A DNA stretch of 63,481 nt from Roseomonas sp. GC11 (GTDB taxonomy: Bacteria > Pseudomonadota > Alphaproteobacteria > Acetobacterales > Acetobacteraceae): contig NZ_JANFNY010000024.1 in the NCBI RefSeq assembly GCF_024437745.1, positions 1-63,481 of the forward strand. Direction: 5' to 3'. The notes under the pieces are model-generated. The model ran no database searches. It was not told the DNA's origin and was given only the letters and a program-made list of their open reading frames with translations. Both the position numbers and the translations under genes were made by a program. This document shows, in pieces, positions 17,607-27,044 of this stretch (the first letter of the stretch is position 1; the number at the start of each line of letters is the position of its first letter).

Positions 17607-18005
17607 TCAGGCGGGCTCGGTGGCGCAGAGGCGCAGCCGCGCCTCGGCATCGGCCCGCATCGCTTCAAGCTCGGTGATGGTCTCGTCCAGCTCGCGCCGC
17701 ATCTGGCGCAGCTCGGCCAGGCGGTCCTCGATGCGGCGCAGGCCCAGGCGGAACTGCGCCGCATGCGGCTGCCCGCCGCGATACTGCGCCAGATACTCGG
17801 CGATCTGGTCGAGGGAGAAGCCAAGGCGGCGGAATTTCTGGATCAGCCGCAGCCGCGCATGGTCGCGGTAGCCATAGACCCGCGCGCCCTCCACGCGGCG
17901 CGGGGCGAGCAGCCCGCGCTCCTCATAGAAGCGCAGCGCCTGTGCCGTCAGCCCGAACTCGCGCGCCAGCGCGGAGACGGACCATTGCCTTGTCCTGTCT
18001 GCCAC
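17607..18005 (-). CDS. MerR-family regulator of acyl-CoA metabolism
   Basis: A 132-residue regulator with the winged helix at residues 6-75 (WSVSALAREFGLTAQALRFYEERGLL, given in part) and a C-terminal coiled coil (about 85-125). It lacks the cysteines of metal-sensing MerR proteins and resembles the LiuR-type members that control branched-chain and fatty acid degradation. It is the first gene before the large acyl-CoA dehydrogenase, so it probably controls this operon and itself. Confidence 0.88.
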   Translation of the reverse strand: MADRTRQWSVSALAREFGLTAQALRFYEERGLLAPRRVEGARVYGYRDHARLRLIQKFRRLGFSLDQIAEYLAQYRGGQPHAAQFRLGLRRIEDRLAELRQMRRELDETITELEAMRADAEARLRLCATEPA

Positions 18006-18063
18006 GACGTTTTCTCCCTGTGCCCATTCTCGGCACGGCGCGGGGGCTCAAGTCAACTTGAGA

Positions 18064-18987
18064 CTACAGGGGATTCGCCAGGAGCCCGAGCACCTCGGCC
18101 AGCGCCTCCGCCGCCGGCGAGAGGCTGGCGCCGCGCCGCCGCAGCAGCACGATGCGCCGGCGCAGCGCCATGCTGCCAGAGGCACCGTCAGAAGGAGTTT
18201 CCACGGGGCGCGTCTCCAGCTCCGGCGCGGCGCGCAGGTCGATGGCGGTGGCGGGCAGCAGCGCCAGCCCCAGCCCCGCCCGCACCAGCGCCACGGCGGT
18301 GGACATGTAGGTGGCCTCATAGGCCGGGCGCGGCACCGCCAGCCCGGCGGCGGCGAAGGCAGCCTCGGCCAGGGCGCGCAGGCTGCTCTCCGGGTCCGTC
18401 AGCACCAGCGGCACGCTGGCCAGCGCCGCCAGCGGCAGGCTCGGCAGCGCCGCCAGCGGGTGCCCCGGCGGCAGCACCGCCACCAGCGCATCCTCGAAGA
18501 GCGGCGTTTCCTCCAGCTCCGGCTCCGGCTGCGCGGCGGCGTGGCCAATGCCGAGATCGGCCTCCCCCGCCCTCACCAGCGCGCCGACGCGCCGCGCCAC
18601 CGCATCGCGCAGCATCACCCGGATGCCGGGATGGGCGGCGCGCAGCCGCGCCAGGGCGCCGGGCAGCAGCGTCGCCGCCACCGAGGGCAGCACGGCCAGA
18701 TGCACCACCCCCGCCCGCCGCGCCGCCTGCTCCCGCGCGCTGTCCACCACCGCCTCCAGCTCCGCCAGGATGCGCTGGAAGGAGGCCGCCAGCGCCGCCC
18801 CCGCCCGCGTCGGCCGCGCCCCGCGCGCCGTGCGGTCGAAGAGGGTGACGCCCAGCGCCTGCTCCATCTCGCGGATCTGCACCGTCAGCGCCGGCTGCGA
18901 GACATGCAGCCGCGCCGCGGCCTGGACGAAGCTGCCGGTTTCCACCGCCGCCACCAGGGCGCGGATCTGGCGCAGGGAAGGGGTCAT
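18064..18987 (-). CDS. LysR-family transcriptional regulator
   Basis: A 307-residue regulator. The N-terminal HTH (SLRQIRALVAAVETGSFVQAAARLHVSQPAL, given in part) is followed by a type 2 periplasmic-fold effector domain. It is divergent from a Bug-type binding protein across 107 bases, the usual layout for a LysR protein controlling tricarboxylate-type uptake genes and their catabolic partner (here the AtuA pair). Confidence 0.92.
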   Translation of the reverse strand: MTPSLRQIRALVAAVETGSFVQAAARLHVSQPALTVQIREMEQALGVTLFDRTARGARPTRAGAALAASFQRILAELEAVVDSAREQAARRAGVVHLAVLPSVAATLLPGALARLRAAHPGIRVMLRDAVARRVGALVRAGEADLGIGHAAAQPEPELEETPLFEDALVAVLPPGHPLAALPSLPLAALASVPLVLTDPESSLRALAEAAFAAAGLAVPRPAYEATYMSTAVALVRAGLGLALLPATAIDLRAAPELETRPVETPSDGASGSMALRRRIVLLRRRGASLSPAAEALAEVLGLLANPL

Positions 18988-19094
18988 AACCCTTTCCTAT
19001 GGGTGGCCCCGGAAAATCTCAATTGCCTGATGGCCCGCCCTGCCGCCTGATACCGGCAACGGGGCCGCCCGAGCCCCCGCCGAGGAGACGCAGC
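18988..19094. promoter_or_regulatory. Divergent lysR / Bug-protein control region
   Basis: Two candidate LysR-type dyads are visible: ACCC-N8-GGGT at 18989-19004, directly in front of lysR, and ATC-N10-GAT around CAATTG near 19016-19032. A ribosome site (GAGGAGACGCAGC) precedes the ATG at 19095. The assignment of either dyad as the operator is a guess from position. Confidence 0.35.
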
Positions 19095-20081
19095 ATGACC
19101 CTTCCCCCCCTGCCGCGCCGCGCCCTGCTGGGCGCCGCCCTGGCCGCCCCGCTGCTGCCGCGCGCCCCGCGCGCCCAGGAGAACTGGCCCGCCCGGCCCA
19201 TCCGCATGGTCGTGCCCTTCGGCGCCGGCACCAGCACGGACATCATGACGCGGCTGGTGGTGCCCCGCATGGGCCAGATCCTCGGCCAGCCGCTGGTGGT
19301 GGAGAACCGCGCCGGGGCCGGTGGCGTGGTGGGCAGCGACGCCGTCGCCAAATCCCCCGCCGATGGCTACACGCTCTGCATGGGCAGCATCGCCTCGCAT
19401 TCGGTGAATGCCTCGCTGATGCCGAACATGCCCTATGACGTGCTGCGCGATTTCGCGCCGATCGCGCTGGTGACCAACGCGCCCAACCTGCTGGTCATCT
19501 CGCCCAGGGTGCCGGCGCGGACACTGCCCGAATTCATCGCCTGGGCGAAGCGGCAGAGCGGCGGCGTCAGCTATGCCTCGGCCGGCAATGGCACCTCCAG
19601 CCACCTCGCCGGCGAACTGCTCAAGCTGAAGACCGGCGCGCCGCTGGAGCATGTGCCCTATCGCAGCGGCTCCCAGGCTGTCACGGATGTAGTGGCCGGC
19701 AATGTGCCGATGATCATCTATCAGGTGACGGCGGTGCTGCCCTTCGTGCGCGAGGGCACGCTGCGCGCCCTGGCCGCCACCTCCGCCCACCGGCTGGCGC
19801 TGACGCCCGACATCCCCACCGCCATCGAGCAGGGCATCGCCGAGTTCGACGTCTCCGCCTGGCACGGCCTCTTCGCCCCGGCGAAACTGCCCGAGCCGCT
19901 GCGGGACCGCATCTACGCCGCCCTGCGCGAGGCGCTCTTCGCCCCGGAGCTGAAGCAGCAGCTGCTCGACCAGGGGCTGGAGCCGGTCGCCATGCCCCCC
20001 GCCGAGTTCCGCCCCTGGCTCGCCGCCGATATCGCCAAGTGGCGGGAGGTCATCCGGGTGTCCGGAGCCAAGGCGGATTAA
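19095..20081 (+). CDS. Bug-type (TctC family) substrate-binding protein
   Basis: A 328-residue periplasmic protein of the tripartite tricarboxylate transporter binding family. The leader contains PRRALLGAALAAPLLP and is cleaved near PRAQ. The mature part starts ENWPARPIRMVVPFGAG, followed by GQPLVVENRAGAGG and SPADGYTLCMG, all hallmark segments. No TctA/TctB membrane genes follow, which is common because Bug proteins greatly outnumber transporters. It probably binds the carboxylate processed by the AtuA-type genes downstream. Confidence 0.92.
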   Translation: MTLPPLPRRALLGAALAAPLLPRAPRAQENWPARPIRMVVPFGAGTSTDIMTRLVVPRMGQILGQPLVVENRAGAGGVVGSDAVAKSPADGYTLCMGSIASHSVNASLMPNMPYDVLRDFAPIALVTNAPNLLVISPRVPARTLPEFIAWAKRQSGGVSYASAGNGTSSHLAGELLKLKTGAPLEHVPYRSGSQAVTDVVAGNVPMIIYQVTAVLPFVREGTLRALAATSAHRLALTPDIPTAIEQGIAEFDVSAWHGLFAPAKLPEPLRDRIYAALREALFAPELKQQLLDQGLEPVAMPPAEFRPWLAADIAKWREVIRVSGAKAD

Positions 20082-20094
20082 AAAAGGAAGAAGC

Positions 20095-20180
20095 GTTCTT
20101 TTTAAAAAAAAGAACCAAAAATTTCTTTCAGTTGGCGTTCCGCTTCAGGACCGAGGCGGGGCACCAGACGGAAAGAAAGA
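20095..20180. repeat. AT-palindrome repeat, copy A
   Basis: A 21-base palindrome (20095-20115) with arms GTTCTTTT/AAAAGAAC is followed by CAAAAATTTCTTTCAG and a degenerate version of the tail seen at 51904-51966. It lies between the Bug-protein stop and the AtuA start on the same strand, so it may act as a partial terminator inside an operon. Confidence 0.7.
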
Positions 20181-20203
20181 TTTTTATTCGGAAAAGAAAA
20201 ACC

Positions 20204-21574
20204 ATGGATCTTCTCCGCATCGGCTGCGGCTCCGGCTTTTCCGGGGATCGCCTGGACGCCCCCCTTCCCGTGGTGGAGGCGCTGATCGCCGCGGGCGGCC
20301 CGGCGGCGCTGATGCTGGAGGTGCTGGGCGAGCGCACCCTGGCCCTGGCCCAGCGCGAGCGCCTGCACCGCCCCGAGGCCGGCTATGAACCCGCTTTGGT
20401 CGATCTGCTGCGGCCCATCCTGGCGCGCTGCGTGGCGCATGGCATTCCCATCGTCACCAATGGCGGCGCCGCCAACCCGCGCGGCGCGGCGCGGGCCGCC
20501 CTGGCCCTGGCGCGGGAACTGGGCCTGCCGGGCCTGCGCGTCGGCGTGGTGGAGGGCGATGATATCCGCGGCACCCCCGCCCTGGCCGGGCTCGACCCCT
20601 GGGAGGGCGATGCCGGCGCGGTGCTGGAGCCGGAGCGCGTCATCGCCGCCAATGTCTATCTCGGCGCGGCGCCCATCGCGGCGGCGCTGCGCCAGGGCGC
20701 GCAACTGGTCATCACCGGCCGCTGTTCCGACCCGGCCCTGGCCCTTGGCCCCATGCTGGCGCATTTCGGCTGGGGCGAGGCGGAGTGGGACCGCCTGGCC
20801 GCCGGCACCCTGGCCGGGCACCTGCTGGAATGCGGCGCCCAGGTCACCGGCGGATACTTTGCCGACCCGGGCGTGAAGGACGTGCCGGGCCTCGCCGAGA
20901 TCGGCTTCCCCATCGCCGAGATCGACGCGGAGGGCGGCATCCTCATCACCAAGCCGCCCGGCACCGGCGGGCTGGTGGACCGCCGCACCGTCACCGAGCA
21001 GATGCTCTACGAACTGCACGACCCTGCCGCCTACCTCACCCCGGATGTGGTGCTGGACATCACCGGCGTGACCCTCACCGAGGAGGGGCCGGACCGCGTG
21101 CGCCTCTCCGGCGCGCGGGGCCGCCCGCGCCCGCCGGCGCTGAAGGCCACCGTCAGCCTGCCCGGCGGCTGGCTGGGGGAGGGCGAGATCTCCTATGCCG
21201 GCCCCAATGCCCGCGCCCGCGCCGAACTGGCGGGGCGCGTGCTGCGGCAGAGGCTGGAGAAGCTCGGGCTGGCGGCGCAGGCGCGGCTGGATCTCATCGG
21301 CGTCGTCAGCGTCTTCGGCGGCGATGCGGGGCCGCCCGCCGGGCTGGACGACATCGCGCCGCCGGATATCCGCCTGCGCCTCGCCCTCGCCACCGCCACG
21401 CGGGAAGAGGCGGAACGCGCGGTGCGCGAGGTGCTCTCGCTCTACTGCTGCGGCCCGGCCGGCGGTGGCGGTGTGCGCAGCCGCGTGGTGGACCGCATCC
21501 GCACCCTGTCCTTCCTGGTGCCGCGCGAGCGCCTCTCGCCCACCGTCTCGCTGCTGACCCTGGAGGATGCATGA
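20204..21574 (+). CDS. AtuA-like protein (DUF1446)
   Basis: A 456-residue protein of the acyclic-terpene-utilisation AtuA family. Family segments include RIGCGSGFSGDRLDAP at the start, VTNGGAANPRGAA, VITGRCSDPALALGP and the conserved CGAQVTGGYFADPG stretch. The biochemical reaction of AtuA proteins is not well established; they are found with hydroxy-acid and terpenoid catabolism genes. The ATG at 20204 is chosen because the longer frame begins in the upstream gene and crosses a repeat. It overlaps the next gene by four bases, so the two polypeptides are made together. Confidence 0.85.
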   Translation: MDLLRIGCGSGFSGDRLDAPLPVVEALIAAGGPAALMLEVLGERTLALAQRERLHRPEAGYEPALVDLLRPILARCVAHGIPIVTNGGAANPRGAARAALALARELGLPGLRVGVVEGDDIRGTPALAGLDPWEGDAGAVLEPERVIAANVYLGAAPIAAALRQGAQLVITGRCSDPALALGPMLAHFGWGEAEWDRLAAGTLAGHLLECGAQVTGGYFADPGVKDVPGLAEIGFPIAEIDAEGGILITKPPGTGGLVDRRTVTEQMLYELHDPAAYLTPDVVLDITGVTLTEEGPDRVRLSGARGRPRPPALKATVSLPGGWLGEGEISYAGPNARARAELAGRVLRQRLEKLGLAAQARLDLIGVVSVFGGDAGPPAGLDDIAPPDIRLRLALATATREEAERAVREVLSLYCCGPAGGGGVRSRVVDRIRTLSFLVPRERLSPTVSLLTLEDA

Positions 21575-21888
21575 TCCCCCTGCACCGCCTCGCCCATGCC
21601 CGCGCCGGGGACAAGGGCAACCGGCTGAACCTCGCCCTGATCGCGCATGACCCCGCGCATTGGCGGCATCTGGCGGCGGAGGTGACGGAGGAAAAAGTCC
21701 TGGCGCTCTTCGCCCATCGCGGCGCCACGGCGGTGCGGCGCTACGATCTGCCGGGGCTCGGGGCCTTCAACTTCGTGGTCGAGGACGTGTTGCAGGGGGG
21801 GGTCAATGGCGCCCTCAACCTCGACGGGCACGGCAAGACGCTCTCCTTCCTGCTGCTGTCGATGGCGGTCAGGGAGAGCCAGGAATAA
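21571..21888 (+). CDS. AtuA-associated small domain protein
   Basis: A 105-residue protein matching the C-terminal ferredoxin-like domain that in other AtuA proteins is fused to DUF1446 (LAHARAGDKGNRLNLALIAHD, then VRRYDLPGLGAFNFVVEDVL, each given in part). Its start overlaps the AtuA stop (ATGA). Here the protein is split into two genes, which probably form a complex. A double-stem repeat follows immediately. Confidence 0.82.
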   Translation: MIPLHRLAHARAGDKGNRLNLALIAHDPAHWRHLAAEVTEEKVLALFAHRGATAVRRYDLPGLGAFNFVVEDVLQGGVNGALNLDGHGKTLSFLLLSMAVRESQE

Positions 21889-21892
21889 AAAA

Positions 21893-21962
21893 GACGCGGG
21901 GGAAAAGTATTCCCCCGCACCCCCTTCCTCTCTGTCAGGGCCGGCCGCCGCTGGCGGCCGGC
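21893..21962. repeat. Double-stem intergenic repeat, copy 2 (overlaps leuD 3' end)
   Basis: The same two stems as at 12591-12660: GCGGGGG/CCCCCGC, then the perfect ten-base stem GCCGGCCGCC/GGCGGCCGGC (21940-21962). The stop codon of leuD (21935-21937) lies between the stems, and the second stem encodes the last residues of LeuD (ASGGRP). Confidence 0.82.
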
Positions 21963-22563
21963 AGCTGCGCCCAGGGGCGGAGGAGCGCGTCCGCCGCGGC
22001 GAAGGCCGTGATGGCCTCGGCATGGCTCAGGGTCAGGTCCAGGTCGTTCCAGCCATTCAGCAGCTTCACGCGCCACACCGGGTCGATGCGGAAGGGCAGG
22101 GTCAGGCCATCCGCCCGCACCTGGCATTCCGTCAGGTCCACCACCAGCCGCTGCCCCCCGGCCTGGAGCCAGGAGAGCAGAATCTCCACCCCATCCTCCT
22201 CCAGCCGGGCGGGGAGGAGGCCGTTATTCACGGCGTTGCTGGAAAAAATATCGCCGAAGCTCGGCGCCAGCACGCAGCGGAAGCCGGCATCCACCAGCGC
22301 ATAGACCGCCGCCTCCCGCGAGGAGCCGCTGCCGAAATTGCGCCGCGCCACCAGCACCTGCGCCCCCGCGCGCTCCGGGCGGTCGATCGGCGAGTGGGCG
22401 AGGGGGCTGCCATCCTCGGCGAAGCGCAGGTCGTGCAGCAGGAAACGGCCATAGCCCTCGCTGCGCGGGCGCTTCATGAAACGGGCGGGGATCAATTGGT
22501 CCGTGTCCACATTGGCCAGCGGCAGCGGGCAGGCAGTGGCGGCGAGGGTGGTGAAAGGCTGCA

Positions 22564-22564
<1 letters not shown>
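21935..22564 (-). CDS. leuD: 3-isopropylmalate dehydratase small subunit-like (LeuD family)
   Basis: A 209-residue aconitase-fold swivel domain. Typical segments are ANVDTDQLIPARF, RRNFGSGSSREAAVYAL and APSFGDIFSSNAVNNG. With the large subunit it would move water across a branched hydroxy-dicarboxylate. Its start overlaps the leuC stop (ATGA). The pair is not next to leuA or leuB and instead faces a GntR-regulated catabolic operon, so a role as citraconate, dimethylmaleate or related hydratase is as plausible as leucine synthesis. The last residues are encoded by a repeat element. Confidence 0.88.
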
Positions 22565-23997
<1,433 letters not shown>

Positions 23998-24045
23998 CTC
24001 GCTCCTCCCTTCCGTCCCGTTCGCGACGATGCCGCAGGAAAATCG

Positions 24046-24078
24046 TTGACGCAATCCTCCTGTCTCGTAGGCTAGACA
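24046..24078 (+). promoter_or_regulatory. Predicted promoter with overlapping palindromic operator
   Basis: TTGACG (24046-24051) is followed 16 bases later by TAGGCT, a plausible -35/-10 pair for the GntR-headed operon. The 18-base palindrome TGTCTCGTAGGCTAGACA (24061-24078) has TGTCT/AGACA arms and covers the -10 box. Placement and symmetry fit autorepression by a HutC-type GntR protein. Confidence 0.6.
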
Positions 24079-24116
24079 GCATCCGGTCTGGAAAACCATA
24101 CAGGAGATCACTCCGC

Positions 24117-24947
24117 TTGGACGCCGCCGTCGAACCCTTCAAGGCGCGCCGCCTCTATCTGCTGCTGCGCGACCGCATCGCCGGCGGCGATGTCGCGGCG
24201 GGGTCGCGGCTGCCCGGCGAGCCGGATCTGGCGGCCGAGCATGGCGTCTCCCGCGTCACCATCCGCCGCGCGCTGGACCAGCTGGCGGCCGAGGGGCTGG
24301 TGGAACGCCGCCCCGGAGTCGGCACCTTCGTCCGCGCCGGTGGCATGATGGCGCCGACGGTGGTCGATTTCGCCGATGTCTTTTCCCACCTGAAGGAAAT
24401 GGGGCGCCGCACCGAGGTGCGCCTGCTCGCCTTCGGCTATGTGCAGCCCCCGGCGGCGGTGGCGGAGGCCCTCGGCCTCGCGGCCGGGGAGCGGGCGCAG
24501 CGCGCGGTGCGCGTGCGGCAGATGAATGGCGCGCCCTTCTCCCACCTCACCACCCATGTGCCGGAGCGCATCGGCCTGACCTATTCGGAGGCCGAGATGG
24601 CGTCCCAGCCGCTGCTGACGCTGCTGGAGCGCAGCGGCGTCGGCGTCGCGCGCGCGCGCCAGTCGATCGGCGCGACGCTGGCGGGTCCGGACGTGGCGCA
24701 GGCGCTCAGCCTGGAGATCGGCGCGCCGCTGCTCTCCCTCACGCGCGTGGTCGAGGATGAGGAGGGCAGGGCGGTCGAGCACCTGCACGCCCTCTATCGC
24801 CCGGACCGCTTCGCCTTCCAGATGCAGCTGCAGCGCACGGGGGCCGATGGCGCCCGGCGCTGGAGCCCATTGCCGCCGCTGGCGGCCAAAACTGAAGAAA
24901 CTGCCACGTCACGGACCACGCGCAGCAAGAGGAAGTCGTCGTCATGA
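24117..24947 (+). CDS. GntR-family regulator, HutC/UTRA type
   Basis: A 276-residue regulator. A winged helix (residues about 5-70; LRDRIAGGDVAAGSRLPGEP, VSRVTIRRALDQLAAEG) is followed by a UTRA ligand domain (about 95-250). TTG at 24117 is the best start: AGGAG lies ten bases upstream and the HTH begins just inside. An ATG at 23961 would start within leuC and cross the promoter palindrome. The stop overlaps the next start by four bases, so the regulator is co-translated with the transporter operon it probably controls. Confidence 0.85.
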   Translation: MDAAVEPFKARRLYLLLRDRIAGGDVAAGSRLPGEPDLAAEHGVSRVTIRRALDQLAAEGLVERRPGVGTFVRAGGMMAPTVVDFADVFSHLKEMGRRTEVRLLAFGYVQPPAAVAEALGLAAGERAQRAVRVRQMNGAPFSHLTTHVPERIGLTYSEAEMASQPLLTLLERSGVGVARARQSIGATLAGPDVAQALSLEIGAPLLSLTRVVEDEEGRAVEHLHALYRPDRFAFQMQLQRTGADGARRWSPLPPLAAKTEETATSRTTRSKRKSSS

Positions 24948-26161
24948 CCTCGCCCCGCCTCACTCTCACGCGCCGCGCCGCCCTGCGCGCCGGTGCCATG
25001 CTCCCCGTGCTGGCCGCCCCGCGCCTGCTGCGCGCGCAGCCTGCCGCGGTGAAGATCGGCATCCTCCAGCCGCTGACCGGCGCGCTGGCGCAGGATGGCG
25101 ATCTCGGCCGCCTCGGCGCCACCCTGGCTGCGGAGGCGATCAACGCCGCCGGCGGCCTGAAGGAACTCGGCGGCGCCAGGGTGGAACTCGTCGTGGCCGA
25201 TGCCCGCTCCAACCCCGAGGCGGCGGCGCAGGAGGTCGAGAAGCTGCAGGCGGAAGGCGTGGTCGCCATCGTCGGTGGCTTCGCCAGCCCGATCTGCCTC
25301 GCCGCCAGCCAGGCCGCCGCGCGCTACGACCTGCCCTATATCGTCGATGTCGGTGTCTCCGACCAGATCACCACGCGTGGCCTGCGCAACACCTTCCGCT
25401 TCGCCCCGGGCTTCGGCACGGTGACGAACACGGCGCTGGCCAATCTCGTCCGCCTCAACACCGCCGGTGGCCGCGCCGCCAAGACGGTCGTGCTGGTGCA
25501 TGAGGATGGCCTCTTCGGCTCCGGCCTCGCCAAGCTGATGCAGACGGAACTGCCGAAGCTCGGCTTCGAGGTGCTGGAGACCATCGCGCACCCGACCCCG
25601 GCGCGCGACATGTCGAATGTCGCGCTGCGCATCCGCGCGCTGAACCCCGATCTCGTCATTCCCTCCAGCTACTACGGCGAATTCGTCCTGCTGGCGCGCA
25701 CGCTGCGCCAGCAGCGCATCCGGCCCAAGGGCATCTACGCCGTGCTGAACGGCGCCGCCTCCAACTACCGCTTCGTCAAGGAATTCCCTGAGGCGGCCGA
25801 GGGCGTGATGGACTGCAACCACTGGCACGATCCCCGCAAGGAGGAGGCCGTGGCGCTGAAGAAGAAGGTCGAGGCCGATGGCCGGCTCTGGGCCTATAAC
25901 GTGCCGCTGAACTATTCCTGCGTGAAGCTGGTGGCCGATGCCATCGAGAATGCCGGTGCCGCTGACCGCGGCAAGGTGACCGAGGCGCTGGCCGCCTCCA
26001 ACTTCCGTGGCCACATCATGCCCTATGGCCCGACGAAGTTCATCAATGGCCAGAACCAGGGCGCGGCCCCGGTGAACACCCAGGTGCAGGGCGGCGACAT
26101 CAAGGTGATCTTCCCCGAGAGCTTCGCCGACGCCAAGCCGATCTTCCCCCTCCAGGGCTGA
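24944..26161 (+). CDS. Liv-type ABC transporter substrate-binding protein
   Basis: A 405-residue periplasmic binding protein. A Tat-like leader (LTRRAALRAGAMLP) is cleaved near LLRAQ (about residue 31). The ligand fold begins AVKIGILQPLTGALAQDG and includes the hinge segment ADARSNPEAAAQEVEKL. It is the first structural gene after the regulator and is followed by a complete set of permeases and ATPases. Its ligand is presumably the molecule degraded by the downstream enzymes. Confidence 0.9.
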   Translation: MTSPRLTLTRRAALRAGAMLPVLAAPRLLRAQPAAVKIGILQPLTGALAQDGDLGRLGATLAAEAINAAGGLKELGGARVELVVADARSNPEAAAQEVEKLQAEGVVAIVGGFASPICLAASQAAARYDLPYIVDVGVSDQITTRGLRNTFRFAPGFGTVTNTALANLVRLNTAGGRAAKTVVLVHEDGLFGSGLAKLMQTELPKLGFEVLETIAHPTPARDMSNVALRIRALNPDLVIPSSYYGEFVLLARTLRQQRIRPKGIYAVLNGAASNYRFVKEFPEAAEGVMDCNHWHDPRKEEAVALKKKVEADGRLWAYNVPLNYSCVKLVADAIENAGAADRGKVTEALAASNFRGHIMPYGPTKFINGQNQGAAPVNTQVQGGDIKVIFPESFADAKPIFPLQG

Positions 26162-26171
26162 TCGCCGGCTC

Positions 26172-27044
26172 ATGTATTCTCCCGCCATCGTGGCCGAGGC
26201 CATGGTGAACGGCCTGATGACCGGGGCGGCCTACGCCCTGGTCGCTCTCGGGCTGACCCTGGTCTATGGCGTGCTGCACATCGTCAACTTCGCCCATGGC
26301 GCCCTGCTGACCTGCGCCATGTTCGCGGTGCTCGGCATGGAGCAGGGGCTGGGCATCGGCCCCTATGCCGCCATCCTGCCGCTGGGCGTGCTGTTCTTCC
26401 TGCTCGGCTACGCGCTGCAACGCTACGTCATCGGCCCTTCCAGCCATGGGGAGGACCGCAACACCCTGCTCGTCACGCTGGGCATTTCCATCGTTCTGGA
26501 GAATGCGCTGCTGGCGGCCTTCCGCTCGGACACGCGCACGCTCGGCGGCGATATGGGCTTCGATGTCGTCGAGCTCGGCCCCATGCTGCTGTCGCGGCCG
26601 CGCCTGGTCGGCTGCGCCGTGGCGCTGGTGGTGGCGGCGCTGCTCTGGCTGCTGCTGGCGCGCAGCGATACCGGCCGCGCCATCCGCGCTGTGGCGAAGG
26701 AGCGCTTCGGCGCCCAGGTGGTGGGCATCGATCCGCGCCATATCTTCGCCGTCACCTTTGGCATTGGCTGCGCCTGCCTGGCGGTGGCGGCCTGCCTGCT
26801 GCTGCCGACTTTCTACGTCAACCCGCGCGTCGGCAACGCCTTCGTGCTGGTGGCCTTCACCATCGTCGTGCTCGGCGGCATGGGCTCGGTGGTGGGAGCG
26901 CTGGTCGGTGGCCTCGTCATCGGCGTGGTCGAGAGCCTGGGCGGCCTGCTGCTGGGTGAAAGCCTCGGCCAGCTCGGCATCTTCCTCATCTTCATCCTGG
27001 TGCTGCTGCTGCGGCCCACGGGCCTGTTCGGGGCAAGGGCATGA
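26172..27044 (+). CDS. LivH-type ABC permease
   Basis: A 290-residue membrane protein with about eight hydrophobic segments. It starts with the LivH hallmark GLMTGAAYALVALGLTLVYG (trimmed) and carries the cytoplasmic coupling stretch SDTGRAIRAVAKERFGAQVVGID. It lies ten bases after the binding-protein gene and overlaps the next permease by four bases. Confidence 0.92.
   Translation: MYSPAIVAEAMVNGLMTGAAYALVALGLTLVYGVLHIVNFAHGALLTCAMFAVLGMEQGLGIGPYAAILPLGVLFFLLGYALQRYVIGPSSHGEDRNTLLVTLGISIVLENALLAAFRSDTRTLGGDMGFDVVELGPMLLSRPRLVGCAVALVVAALLWLLLARSDTGRAIRAVAKERFGAQVVGIDPRHIFAVTFGIGCACLAVAACLLLPTFYVNPRVGNAFVLVAFTIVVLGGMGSVVGALVGGLVIGVVESLGGLLLGESLGQLGIFLIFILVLLLRPTGLFGARA

Noticed and set aside
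11218-17677. Long plus-strand open frames opposite the binding-protein, ligase and acyl-CoA dehydrogenase genes
   Set aside because: They lie antisense to clearly recognised minus-strand genes and cross several gene boundaries and intergenic repeats.
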